Origin: Candidatus Naiadarchaeum limnaeum
Lineage (GTDB): Archaea; Undinarchaeota; Undinarchaeia; Undinarchaeales; Naiadarchaeaceae
Reading direction: 5' to 3'
DNA: 30,317 nucleotides
Assembly: GCA_014189685.1 (NCBI GenBank)
Contig: DVAB01000004.1
Location: 1 to 30,317, forward strand
Under the pieces are notes generated by a model. It was not told where the DNA came from. It did no database searches and saw only the letters and a list, made by a program, of their open reading frames with translations. A program made the position numbers and the translations under genes. Below are positions 23,243-29,109 of this stretch, in pieces. Position 1 is the first letter of the stretch; each line of letters begins with the position of its first letter.

Positions 23243-23686
23243 TTATTTTGCAATCTGTAATCCCAAAGTTTTAATTTTTCCAGTTTTTCTCAAAATATCT
23301 ATCTCTGCTTTAAAAGCTTCATCAGGATTTGAAACTAGAAATTTTAAATTTTCAATCATTTGCCTGTATGCCGCTGTGTATTTTTCAATAACAGTTGGTA
23401 GATATTTTTCGTAATTCTCAACAGCTTTTTTTAAATATTCAAGAAATTTCTGCGGCGCTTTTTCTGAATTTGAATTTTCAAACGCAGCATGTGCTGCTAA
23501 AAAAATATATTGCTTTCCTGCACGGCCATAAAATCCTCTTTTCTCATAATTAACAGCGGTTTTTTCAATATTCTCTGTTTTGAATCTAACATCAATATCA
23601 TAAAAATCAGAGCTTTTGCTTGTTATTTCCTTACATTTTGTGAAAGGATCTACTGGCTGTTGCGAAACTGGTTGCGAATCCACCAT
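23243..23686 (-). CDS. Hypothetical helical protein co-transcribed with PCNA
   Basis: Unrecognised 147-aa protein. It starts 1 nt after the PCNA stop (TAA-A-ATG), so the two are translationally linked. The N-terminus (MVDSQPVSQQPVDPFTKCKE) is Gln/Pro/Ser-rich and probably flexible. From about residue 40 it is all-helical, with the pattern 'EKTAVNYEKRGFYGRAGKQY' and 'FLEYLKKAVENYEKYLPTVI'. That resembles helix pairs of TPR or MIT-like domains, though no family can be named. No PIP-box (QxxhxxFF/YF) is obvious. TTG and GTG starts further up (23701, 23695) lie inside PCNA and are less likely. Co-expression with PCNA suggests, but does not prove, a role at the replication fork. Confidence 0.75.
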   Translation of the reverse strand: MVDSQPVSQQPVDPFTKCKEITSKSSDFYDIDVRFKTENIEKTAVNYEKRGFYGRAGKQYIFLAAHAAFENSNSEKAPQKFLEYLKKAVENYEKYLPTVIEKYTAAYRQMIENLKFLVSNPDEAFKAEIDILRKTGKIKTLGLQIAK

Positions 23687-23687
23687 T

Positions 23688-24434
23688 TTACTCACTCTCA
23701 ATTCTTGGAGCTAAAATAAAACTTAATTGCAACTTATCCAAAACTTTGAAATCAAGTTTCATTGGATACTCATTTCCAAGATGCAAATTTGCTTCTGGGC
23801 TCAGTTTTCCAGCTTTTATAAACTTCTTTAAATAATCCAATGGGAATATCGATTTTACTTTTGAGCTTGCTTTTAATTCTATTAAAGCCTCATCTCCTTT
23901 CTCAATTTTTAATTCAGTTTTTCTATTATCTCCCTCAGCACGCATTGTAAATGCGCTTGTATCCGCCTCTAAAATAATCGCATCTGAAACAATTTCTGCA
24001 TCGTTTATTCCATCTTCTATAATCTCCGATTTTATCTTAATCATAACCGGAAACTCTAAACTTGGGGCTTTTTGTTCCTGTTTCAAATCTAAAAGCGGAA
24101 TGTTAAAACTTCTCTTGGTTTCTCCTGAAAATTCGATGTGCAACTGGTTATCCTTTAGCTCAAGTGTAAGCGAATCTGTTGACTTTGCTCTTTTTAAGAC
24201 AGATGTTAAGTCTCCTATATTAACAGCAATTTCAGTTTCCTTGTCAACATCAAAACTTCTAAATGCGCTTGCAAGCAGTCGCATTTCTACCATTGAAACA
24301 TTTGCAGAATCCATTGCTCTTAATTCAATTCCGCTTTTTGTTACTTTAAAAACAGCCTCATTTATTAGAGTTGAAACTGCATTAATGCTATCCCTTAATA
24401 AATCAGGCTGGTCAATTACTGCTTTGAATTTCAT
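23688..24434 (-). CDS. pcn: PCNA sliding clamp
   Basis: The trimeric DNA clamp holds polymerases, ligase and nucleases on DNA. The 248-aa length is standard. Typical stretches are MKFKAVIDQPDLLRDSINAV, 'ELRAMDSANVSMVEMRLL', 'ETEIAVNIGDLTSVLKRAKS', 'IEFSGETKRSFNIPLLDL' and the closing beta strands 'NEYPMKLDFKVLDKLQLSFI' with 'LAPRIES'. The ATG at 24434 is chosen over an upstream TTG (24449) because the family starts MKFKA and a GGGAG is immediately upstream. A TATA box at 24483-24490 leaves a leader of about 25 nt. Only one PCNA copy is visible in the window, as expected of a homotrimer. Confidence 0.96.
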   Translation of the reverse strand: MKFKAVIDQPDLLRDSINAVSTLINEAVFKVTKSGIELRAMDSANVSMVEMRLLASAFRSFDVDKETEIAVNIGDLTSVLKRAKSTDSLTLELKDNQLHIEFSGETKRSFNIPLLDLKQEQKAPSLEFPVMIKIKSEIIEDGINDAEIVSDAIILEADTSAFTMRAEGDNRKTELKIEKGDEALIELKASSKVKSIFPLDYLKKFIKAGKLSPEANLHLGNEYPMKLDFKVLDKLQLSFILAPRIESE

Positions 24435-24482
24435 TTTCTCCCACTTCAATTAACAGAATAGTTCTAAAGTAGATAGTCCCCT

Positions 24483-24490
24483 TTTATAAA
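24483..24490 (-). promoter_or_regulatory. TATA box for the PCNA operon
   Basis: TTTATAAA, palindromic at its core, about 50 nt before the PCNA ATG. The predicted transcript has a leader of about 25 nt that includes the GGGAG before the ATG. Confidence 0.5.
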
Positions 24491-24513
24491 TCTTCGCCAC
24501 TTTAAATCTGGAA

Positions 24514-24768
24514 TTAGAAAGTGCTCCAGAATGCGTGGCTTACTAGCAATCCTATAATAAATGCAATAACCAACATTAAAATTGGGCCAAGTCCGCCAGC
24601 CATTATAAAGCCAATGCCCTCGGTTATCGCTGCAATCCCTAGATTCTGGTCAGGCTGCGCAACGCATGGCTTTTCTTTGTCAGCTCTTCTTGTATCCTGT
24701 GCAGAAACTACAAATGCACCTAGCACCAATGCTAGCACAAGCGCCAATATCAGGATTTTTACTCTCAT
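24514..24768 (-). CDS. Small exported or membrane protein
   Basis: Unrecognised 84-aa protein. Residues 1-23 form a signal peptide-like segment (MRVKILILALVLALVLGAFV, with possible cleavage near VSAQ). A short charged stretch with one Cys (KEKPCVAQPD) follows, and then a Gly-rich hydrophobic helix at about 48-79. The hairpin-like shape is typical of small channel, holin-like or pilin-like proteins, but no specific call is possible. The ribosome binding site AAAGGAGG lies in the last codons of the upstream OB-fold gene, whose TAA directly precedes this ATG, so translation is coupled. It is the last gene of a three-gene run from 25320. Confidence 0.7.
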   Translation of the reverse strand: MRVKILILALVLALVLGAFVVSAQDTRRADKEKPCVAQPDQNLGIAAITEGIGFIMAGGLGPILMLVIAFIIGLLVSHAFWSTF

Positions 24769-25092
24769 TTACAATCCTCCTTTGTTTAATAGTAAGTGAG
24801 CCTTTTTATATAACTTTTCATTAAGTGCAGGAGCTTCTTTTACAATTTCTGCCTGTAATTCTAACTTGCCCTTATTTTCAATTGGGCGGCCAAAAATTAT
24901 TACCTTTTCCCCTTTTTCCAAAGGCTCTTTTGTATCAACAATAATTTTTCCAGTTCCATCTTCCAAGACAGCAAGCCCATTTTCAGTCCCAGAAATAGTT
25001 CCAAAAATTTTTACTCTAATATCTTCCTTTCTAATTTCACTTATAAATCGCTCCATTGCCGGCGCCCTGCGCGGCCGCTGCATCTCAGTCAT
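24769..25092 (-). CDS. OB-fold nucleic-acid-binding protein
   Basis: The 107-aa protein has a basic N-terminal tail (MTEMQRPRRAPAMERFISEI) followed by a five-strand OB-fold pattern. The strands are 'DIRVKIFGTISG', 'GLAVLEDGTGKIIVDTKEP', 'GEKVIIFGRPIEN' and 'KLELQAEIVKEA', with the 'hydrophobic-D-G-T-G' turn seen in RPA/RMI-like single-strand binders. A helix (LNEKLYKKAHLLLNK) closes it. No zinc site. Substrate unknown; single-stranded DNA or RNA is inferred. It starts 9 nt after the small membrane protein gene at 25102 and directly precedes another one. A second Met at codon 4 could be the true start. Confidence 0.7.
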   Translation of the reverse strand: MTEMQRPRRAPAMERFISEIRKEDIRVKIFGTISGTENGLAVLEDGTGKIIVDTKEPLEKGEKVIIFGRPIENKGKLELQAEIVKEAPALNEKLYKKAHLLLNKGGL

Positions 25093-25101
25093 TTTTTAAA
25101 A

Positions 25102-25320
25102 TTACTTCCCGCGAATGTTTCTCGGTGCTCCTCTAACTCCAATTAAAGTAGACTCTGCGACAACCATCAGTATTACTCCTACCACGATGAGCACTATCGC
25201 ACCCTGAGCCTCTTCAAATCTCCTTGCGAGCAGGAACGCACTCCAGATTATTCCAAATGCAAAAACAATTCCTCCTGCTATCAAAAGGGATTCCCAAACT
25301 TTTCCATGTTGTAAAGCCAT
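25102..25320 (-). CDS. Small two-helix membrane protein
   Basis: 72 aa, unrecognised. There are membrane helices at about 10-32 (ESLLIAGGIVFAFGIIWSAF) and 40-62 (GAIVLIVVGVILMVVAESTL), joined by a basic/acidic loop LARRFEEAQ, with a basic tail GAPRNIRGK. The GGAGG (25331-25335) is ten bases before the ATG, inside the loop of an unusual inverted repeat (see 25319-25355). It is the first gene of a run with the OB-fold protein and the small exported protein. Function unknown. Confidence 0.7.
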   Translation of the reverse strand: MALQHGKVWESLLIAGGIVFAFGIIWSAFLLARRFEEAQGAIVLIVVGVILMVVAESTLIGVRGAPRNIRGK

Positions 25321-25355
25321 GTTTAAATTGCCTCCTTTATTTGATATTTAAACAT
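25319..25355 (-). promoter_or_regulatory. Hairpin enclosing the ribosome binding site and start codon of the 25320 gene
   Basis: ATGTTTAAAT (25319-25328) and ATTTAAACAT (25346-25355) are perfect 10-base inverted repeats. In the minus-strand mRNA the 3' arm contains the first two bases of the AUG, and the 17-base loop contains the GGAGG. The A/U-rich stem would be weak at high temperature. On the DNA the upstream arm also reads TTTAAATAT, about 26-30 nt before the ATG, so it may instead be just a TATA box. Confidence 0.4.
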
Positions 25356-25376
25356 CAAGGGACGATAGTCCTGCAG

Positions 25377-25396
25377 ATGTTTAGATTGCCTCCTTT
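25377..25396 (-). repeat. Second copy of the leader/ribosome-binding element, no gene attached
   Basis: The 20 bases 25377-25396 match 25319-25338 with one mismatch, at an offset of 58. Both contain the GGAGG core. After the second copy no ATG follows at the right distance. A tandem duplication of the leader, or the remnant of a lost small gene, would explain it. A TATA box at 25421-25429 lies upstream of both. Confidence 0.5.
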
Positions 25397-25420
25397 GTAA
25401 GAACGAGTAGAAATTTTTTC

Positions 25421-25429
25421 TTTATATAT
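25421..25429 (-). promoter_or_regulatory. TATA box for the small-membrane-protein/OB-fold operon
   Basis: ATATATAAA on the minus strand, abutting the TFS stop codon at 25430. The predicted start near 25400 gives a leader of about 80 nt that includes both copies of the GGAGG element. Confidence 0.5.
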
Positions 25430-25759
25430 CTAACTATATTCTCTCCACTTGTGCCCGCATTTTACGCATTGCAAAAATCTTGTCGGAGCCTCGTCAGCTG
25501 CGCGTGTTTGCTCAAGCCAATAATAAGCTTTATCAGTGTGGCATTTCTCGCACTGTGCGGTTGTTGTTGGCAAGTTTGGGGCACCTTCATTTACGGCAAC
25601 ACCCTCAATTTTTTCTTTTGGGGCTTCCTCAGTTGCAACATACCCCTCTTCTGCTGCCTCTCCTTCTGTTCTATAGCCACAGCTATTGCATGCCAAAAAT
25701 ACTTCCTTTTTTTCTTCCTTTGGCCTCAATAATTTTCCACAGTTAGGACAGAATTCCAT
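25430..25759 (-). CDS. tfs: Transcription factor S (TFS), RNA polymerase cleavage factor
   Basis: TFS rescues backtracked RNA polymerase by stimulating transcript cleavage. The 109-aa protein has an N-terminal zinc ribbon (C4, C7, C24, C27: MEFCPNCGKLL, FLACNSCGYRT), an acidic linker (about 32-62), and a C-terminal TFIIS-type ribbon (C70, C73, C98, C101) whose loop 'WLEQTRAADEAPTRF' holds the catalytic acidic pair D89-E90. Length is typical. The ATG at 25759 matches the family start; a GTG at 25786 would add nine residues not found in homologues. A TATA box (25824-25833 on the plus strand, TTTATAAA core) sits just beyond the end of the signal peptidase gene. Confidence 0.95.
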   Translation of the reverse strand: MEFCPNCGKLLRPKEEKKEVFLACNSCGYRTEGEAAEEGYVATEEAPKEKIEGVAVNEGAPNLPTTTAQCEKCHTDKAYYWLEQTRAADEAPTRFLQCVKCGHKWREYS

Positions 25760-25833
25760 TTTGATTATATTTCCAACTCCCTCCACAAACTCCCGAAAAA
25801 CTTAACTTATCATATTTGCGCGCTTTTATAAAC

Positions 25834-26364
25834 TTATCCCCTGCCAATTATTTTCAAATAAATAATTTTCACATAGCCAAGCAATGGAATGTGGAGAACT
25901 GCCTTTCCTTTCAAATTTTCAGCTTTAATAGGAGCAGCTATTCCTTCATTCACCTGATCAATATTTCTGTTATTGTCCCCCTTTGTAATCAAACCATCTT
26001 CTGTAATTTCAACAACTCTGTGTATTATAGGCTCTCTTCCGGGAAACTTATAGACAATAACATCCCCCACTTTAATCTCATTTAATGGAACGCCGCGCAC
26101 AACAACAATATCTCCCATTCGAATTCCATCATCAAACGGCAAATTTTTAATTTGCTCAGCCGTAAAATTTTTCCCTTCAAAATGCGGGGTAAAAGTATCC
26201 TGTGGCTGTGCATGCTCCATACTCTTGCTCACAACAGCAACAACTGGAAAATCTGTTTGCAGTGCGTAGGCCATTCCTTTATTTGCGCCAACTGCGATTA
26301 AATAGCCTAGGAAAATATAAACTGCAATTTCAATCCAATCTTTTTGTGATTTTGTTAGTTTCAT
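25834..26364 (-). CDS. Signal peptidase I, archaeal Ser-His-Asp type
   Basis: S26-family peptidase that removes Sec signal peptides at the outer face of the membrane. It has one N-terminal membrane helix (about 11-30: IEIAVYIFLGYLIAVGANKG), then 'VVAVVSKSMEH' with catalytic S48, 'GDIVVVRGVPLNEIKVGDVI', 'IIHRVVEI' with H115 (in place of the bacterial Lys), and 'LITKGDNN' with D130. A C-terminal hydrophobic stretch (LGYVKIIYLKIIG) ends the 176 residues. It starts directly after the DUF99 stop (TAA then ATG), so it is co-transcribed. It would process Sec-exported proteins but not the five lipoproteins, which would need a different peptidase. Confidence 0.93.
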   Translation of the reverse strand: MKLTKSQKDWIEIAVYIFLGYLIAVGANKGMAYALQTDFPVVAVVSKSMEHAQPQDTFTPHFEGKNFTAEQIKNLPFDDGIRMGDIVVVRGVPLNEIKVGDVIVYKFPGREPIIHRVVEITEDGLITKGDNNRNIDQVNEGIAAPIKAENLKGKAVLHIPLLGYVKIIYLKIIGRG

Positions 26365-26964
26365 TTATGCTCTTCCCTTTGATTCTCCTTTTACAATTCC
26401 TGCAGCGATTAAATGCGCAACTCTTAAAGGCTCAGGAATTTTTGCGCGCGTGCAACTTAATTTTAAAATTTTTTGTGCGTCTTCCACCATTATACCTGCG
26501 GTTTGAATATAAAGATTGTGATTCCCAATATTTACTTGCTGAATTTCTCCTGCTTTTTCAATAAATTTCCAGCGCTGCGCAGAATCTTTAAAATGTTTTA
26601 ATGCATTTTTTATTTTTTCAAACCGCGGCCGCCTGCGGTTAACAACAATCACAGGTAATCCTGTTTTGTCATTCAACTTGTGAATATCAACAAAATTCAT
26701 TCCGCCAAAAGTTAGGCCATCAAGCATTATTACGCGCAGCTGGTCTTTGTGTCTGCTTTTGTTAACCATTTCAATAATTTTTTTTGTCGCATCAAAACCA
26801 TCAATTTTAATTTTTGTTGTTAAAAGACCATCAAGCCAAAACCCTGAGCGAAAAACAGTTCCAACTAAAATTGCGTTTCCTTTTCCTTTAAACTTAAAAG
26901 GGCCATCATCTATTCCCAAAATACGAAGCTCGCGCTTGATTGCTCTAAATCTTGTAGTTTTCAT
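26365..26964 (-). CDS. DUF99 (UPF0215) family protein, endonuclease V-related
   Basis: The archaeal DUF99 family is structurally related to endonuclease V, but its own activity is uncertain. The 199-aa protein has the family marks: 'RELRILGIDDGPFKF' with the paired aspartates, 'ILVGTVFRSGFWLDGLLTTK', 'LRVIMLDGLTFGGMNFVDI', 'TGLPVIVVNRRRPRFEKIKN', and a C-terminal 'PEPLRVAHLIAAGIVKGES'. Length is usual. The ATG at 26964 has a TATA-like CTAAATAAAG (26984-26993 on the plus strand) about 20-29 nt upstream, overlapping the stop codon of rpoL, so it may start its own leaderless transcript with signal peptidase downstream. Confidence 0.9.
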   Translation of the reverse strand: MKTTRFRAIKRELRILGIDDGPFKFKGKGNAILVGTVFRSGFWLDGLLTTKIKIDGFDATKKIIEMVNKSRHKDQLRVIMLDGLTFGGMNFVDIHKLNDKTGLPVIVVNRRRPRFEKIKNALKHFKDSAQRWKFIEKAGEIQQVNIGNHNLYIQTAGIMVEDAQKILKLSCTRAKIPEPLRVAHLIAAGIVKGESKGRA

Positions 26965-26985
26965 AAAATAGAATTAGTTTAGGCT

Positions 26986-27258
26986 TTATTTAGCCTTTTT
27001 AAATTTCTCTTCAAACTCATCTGCAAGCTTCTCAATCTTTTCAGCAGCATTTTTCAAAGCTGTCATTGGGCTTCCAGATTCAGTTCGCACAATAATTTGC
27101 GGATTCCCGCTCAAAGGATGATTGACAACAAAAGCCGCGCTTTTTACGCGCTTGTCCTCATAGAGAACTTCCTTTAGCAAATTTAGAAAAGTTGTGGTTT
27201 CCCCAACAACTTCTGCCTGCAACATATTATCTTCTTCTTTTAAAATTTTGAGTTCCAT
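26986..27258 (-). CDS. rpoL: RNA polymerase subunit L (Rpb11 homologue)
   Basis: RpoL pairs with RpoD as the assembly platform of RNA polymerase. The 90-aa sequence opens MELKILKEEDNMLQAEVVGE, continues with 'TFLNLLKEVLYEDKRVKSAA' and the diagnostic 'NHPLSGNPQIIVRT' (46-59), and ends in an amphipathic helix (TALKNAAEKIEKLADEFEEK). Length and motifs are those of archaeal RpoL. I first considered the KEOPS subunit Pcc1 and discarded it on the HPLSGNP motif. The promoter is a palindromic TATA box at 27283-27293 that also faces the divergent zinc-finger gene. Confidence 0.95.
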   Translation of the reverse strand: MELKILKEEDNMLQAEVVGETTTFLNLLKEVLYEDKRVKSAAFVVNHPLSGNPQIIVRTESGSPMTALKNAAEKIEKLADEFEEKFKKAK

Positions 27259-27282
27259 AAGGCTTTTTATGATATTTGCGGG

Positions 27283-27293
27283 AATATATAAAT
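27283..27293. promoter_or_regulatory. Single TATA box shared by rpoL (-) and the zinc-finger gene (+)
   Basis: AATATATAAAT lies centred about 29-30 nt from both ATGs (27258 on the minus and 27317 on the plus strand). I see no other good TATA at the right distance for either gene. TBP binding is nearly symmetric on such a sequence, so the two genes may be fired from one box. Confidence 0.55.
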
Positions 27294-27316
27294 ACTGCTG
27301 TTGATACTTTTAAATT

Positions 27317-27622
27317 ATGGGAACTAATGAAGGTGAAGCACAGGGTCCTGGTCCTGACAGGAAGCCATTACCAAGATTTACCCAAGCTATTGTTGTTCGT
27401 TGTAAATATTGCGGTGGCTTAGTAGACAAAAAGGCACTAAAAACTCATAGCTGCAAATGTTCTGGATGTGGTCAAAGGGTAGGAAGTCGTGAAAAGGAGC
27501 ATTTTTGTTTGCGTGGAAAGAATTATTTAAGGAGAAGCGGCTTTGTTCCATGCAACCGATGTAAGAAGCTAACACATAAAACTGATTTATATTGCTGGAA
27601 CTGCAACGAAATATTGCTTTAG
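27317..27622 (+). CDS. Small protein with three zinc sites (two tandem CCHC fingers plus a zinc ribbon)
   Basis: 101 aa, unrecognised. Twelve potential zinc ligands fall into three complete sites: C29-xx-C32 with H44-x-C46; C48-xx-C51 with H62-x-C64; and C79-xx-C82 with C93-xx-C96. The first two have the same CxxC-(10 or 11)-HxC arrangement and look like a tandem duplication. The third is a ribbon near the C-terminus (PCNRCKKLTHKTDLYCWNCN). The N-terminal 20 residues are Gly/Pro-rich and flexible. Basic residues between the fingers suggest nucleic-acid binding, perhaps RNA or the ribosome, but this is inference. The ATG at 27317 is at leaderless distance from the shared TATA box. The 3' end overlaps dph2 by 4 nt, tail to tail. 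Confidence 0.8.
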   Translation: MGTNEGEAQGPGPDRKPLPRFTQAIVVRCKYCGGLVDKKALKTHSCKCSGCGQRVGSREKEHFCLRGKNYLRRSGFVPCNRCKKLTHKTDLYCWNCNEILL

Positions 27623-28611
27623 AAGTGATCCAACCTATATTCTTCCCATTTTCTCAATCCCAAAACAATTTCCAATTCCGGCGGGCTTAAAATTGGTTTG
27701 TCAAATGCTTCAATATCATCCAAAGGAATTCGCGGGCAAGCTGTGTTAACATAGGCGTCTAATTTTAAATTCTGCAAAACATTATAATCAATTGTGTCAA
27801 AAACTAAAATCTGCGCGGTTTTTCCGTTGTTTTCAATTTGTTCTTTTATTTTTTCTGCTAATTTTTCTCTTTTTTGCCCAGGCTTTGTTGTTACTAGAAT
27901 TCCAAATTTATTTGCAGATTTTGCCTTTTCAATTTTAATAGCTATTTGTTTTAAAATTTTCTTTTTAAAATCAGTTAACTCGCGAACTTGGTTTAATTCA
28001 GGGTCTGCAACATAAACTTTTTTATCTGTATCAATAGCCAAAGGCAAGGGATGAAAATTTCCTGTTCCAATATACAAATAACAATCAACTTTATCTTTCA
28101 AAGCACTTCCAGCGCTCCAATCACAGCCCAATAATTGAGCCGCACGCGCTGATTTTCCTTTTGGCTGCGCTGTAAAAACTTGTTTTCCATTTTTTTCTAA
28201 AATTTCTTTTGCTTTTTCTAAACTTTCAATATGTTGAATCGTTGTAATTAGCCCGATTTTTTGCTCTTTTATTTCTTTCGCAGCTTTTTGCACAGCTTTT
28301 TCAATATTCAAGTCTGATTGTATTTCAAGATAAATTGTTTTTATTTTACTCTGAACTCCAAAATTCGCATGCCCAAAGTGCAAAAGCAAATCTGCCACAC
28401 TTTTTTCTGCTTCCAAATCTCTCAAATCACAGCCCCCGAAATTTGAGCCACCAAGAACAAAAATTTCTGCTCCGTTTGAATATTTTCTAATTTCATTCTC
28501 AATTTCACTGGATTTTGTTTTCAAACCATCTGGTAGTTGCATAGCTATTTTTTTCGCATTTTTAATTTGCTCTGCATATTTTTCAATTGCTTCTGAAATT
28601 TTGTAGCCCAT
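27619..28611 (-). CDS. dph2: Diphthamide synthesis radical enzyme Dph2 (2-(3-amino-3-carboxypropyl)histidine synthase)
   Basis: Archaeal Dph2 uses a 4Fe-4S cluster and S-adenosylmethionine to transfer a 3-amino-3-carboxypropyl group to a histidine of elongation factor 2. The 330-aa protein has the three cluster cysteines in the three related domains: C61 (GGSNFGGCDLRD), C163 (AQLLGCDWSA) and C292 (YVNTACPRIPLDD). It also has 'IAMQLPDGLK', 'ADLLLHFGHANFG', and 'YLYIGTGNFHPLPLAI', all family hallmarks. Length is typical. The start at 28611 has a weak minus-strand TATA-like AAATAC about 24 nt upstream. It is divergent from the PAP2 gene with overlapping promoters. Many DPANN archaea have been reported to lack diphthamide genes, so its presence is of note. 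Confidence 0.93.
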   Translation of the reverse strand: MGYKISEAIEKYAEQIKNAKKIAMQLPDGLKTKSSEIENEIRKYSNGAEIFVLGGSNFGGCDLRDLEAEKSVADLLLHFGHANFGVQSKIKTIYLEIQSDLNIEKAVQKAAKEIKEQKIGLITTIQHIESLEKAKEILEKNGKQVFTAQPKGKSARAAQLLGCDWSAGSALKDKVDCYLYIGTGNFHPLPLAIDTDKKVYVADPELNQVRELTDFKKKILKQIAIKIEKAKSANKFGILVTTKPGQKREKLAEKIKEQIENNGKTAQILVFDTIDYNVLQNLKLDAYVNTACPRIPLDDIEAFDKPILSPPELEIVLGLRKWEEYRLDHF

Positions 28612-28612
28612 A

Positions 28613-28638
28613 TGTTTATTTACCTCAAATCAGTATTT
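28613..28638. promoter_or_regulatory. Overlapping divergent promoters for dph2 (-) and the PAP2 gene (+)
   Basis: The starts 28611 (-) and 28645 (+) are 33 nt apart. GTTTATTT at about 28613-28620 is the TATA box for the plus gene, yet it lies right in front of the minus ATG. The minus box ACAAATAC lies at about 28633-28640, in front of the plus ATG. The two boxes are crossed over as at 22558-22580. Confidence 0.45.
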
Positions 28639-28644
28639 GTTCTT

Positions 28645-29109
28645 ATGGCTTTGGAAAATCTAATATTAGCATTTGAAGTAGCAAGCTTTTATGGCTCAAT
28701 TTTCTTTGCAATAATTATTTTTGTGATTCTCTGGCTGAAAGAGGATAAAAAGCTTTTGCTGCTCTTTGTTTTAGACTTTGCAATTATCTCTGGAATTGTT
28801 TATGGCTTAAAGTTTTTCATCCGCGCCCCGCGGCCGAATTTTACAGGGGAGCTGCCTTTTTATGAAACTTCTTTTCCAAGCGGTCATTCAGCGCGCGCAT
28901 TTTTTTATTCAGTTATTCTCTCGCAGAGATTTAGAGGGCTTTTTCAATATTTACTATATCTATTAGCAATATTGACAGCGATTGGAAGAATTGTAACCGC
29001 AGAACATTTTCCAATAGATGTGTTTGTTGGAAGTATAATTGGATTCGGAGTTAGCTGGTTTTCAATAAAATACCAAAATAAAATCTTGAAACTAAGTAAG
29101 ATCTTCTAA
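28645..29109 (+). CDS. PAP2-family membrane phosphatase
   Basis: Integral membrane acid phosphatase of the PAP2 (lipid or polyprenyl phosphate phosphatase) type. The 154 residues have about five helices and the three catalytic motifs: K56-x6-R63-P (KFFIRAPRP), PSGH at 78-81, and R115-x5-H121-xxx-D125 (GRIVTAEHFPID), with Gly in place of the usual Ser in the third motif. The likely substrate is a polyprenyl pyrophosphate or phosphatidyl lipid, not determinable here. The ATG at 28612 would add 11 residues but starts 1 nt from the dph2 ATG. The ATG at 28645 is preferred because TATA (28613-28620) lies 25-32 nt upstream. Its 3' end overlaps the PEP synthase gene by 18 nt, tail to tail. Confidence 0.85.
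   Translation: MALENLILAFEVASFYGSIFFAIIIFVILWLKEDKKLLLLFVLDFAIISGIVYGLKFFIRAPRPNFTGELPFYETSFPSGHSARAFFYSVILSQRFRGLFQYLLYLLAILTAIGRIVTAEHFPIDVFVGSIIGFGVSWFSIKYQNKILKLSKIF

Noticed and set aside
26986-27258. KEOPS subunit Pcc1
   Set aside because: Size is similar, but the NHPLSGNPQIIVRT segment and the start MELKIL identify RNA polymerase subunit L.
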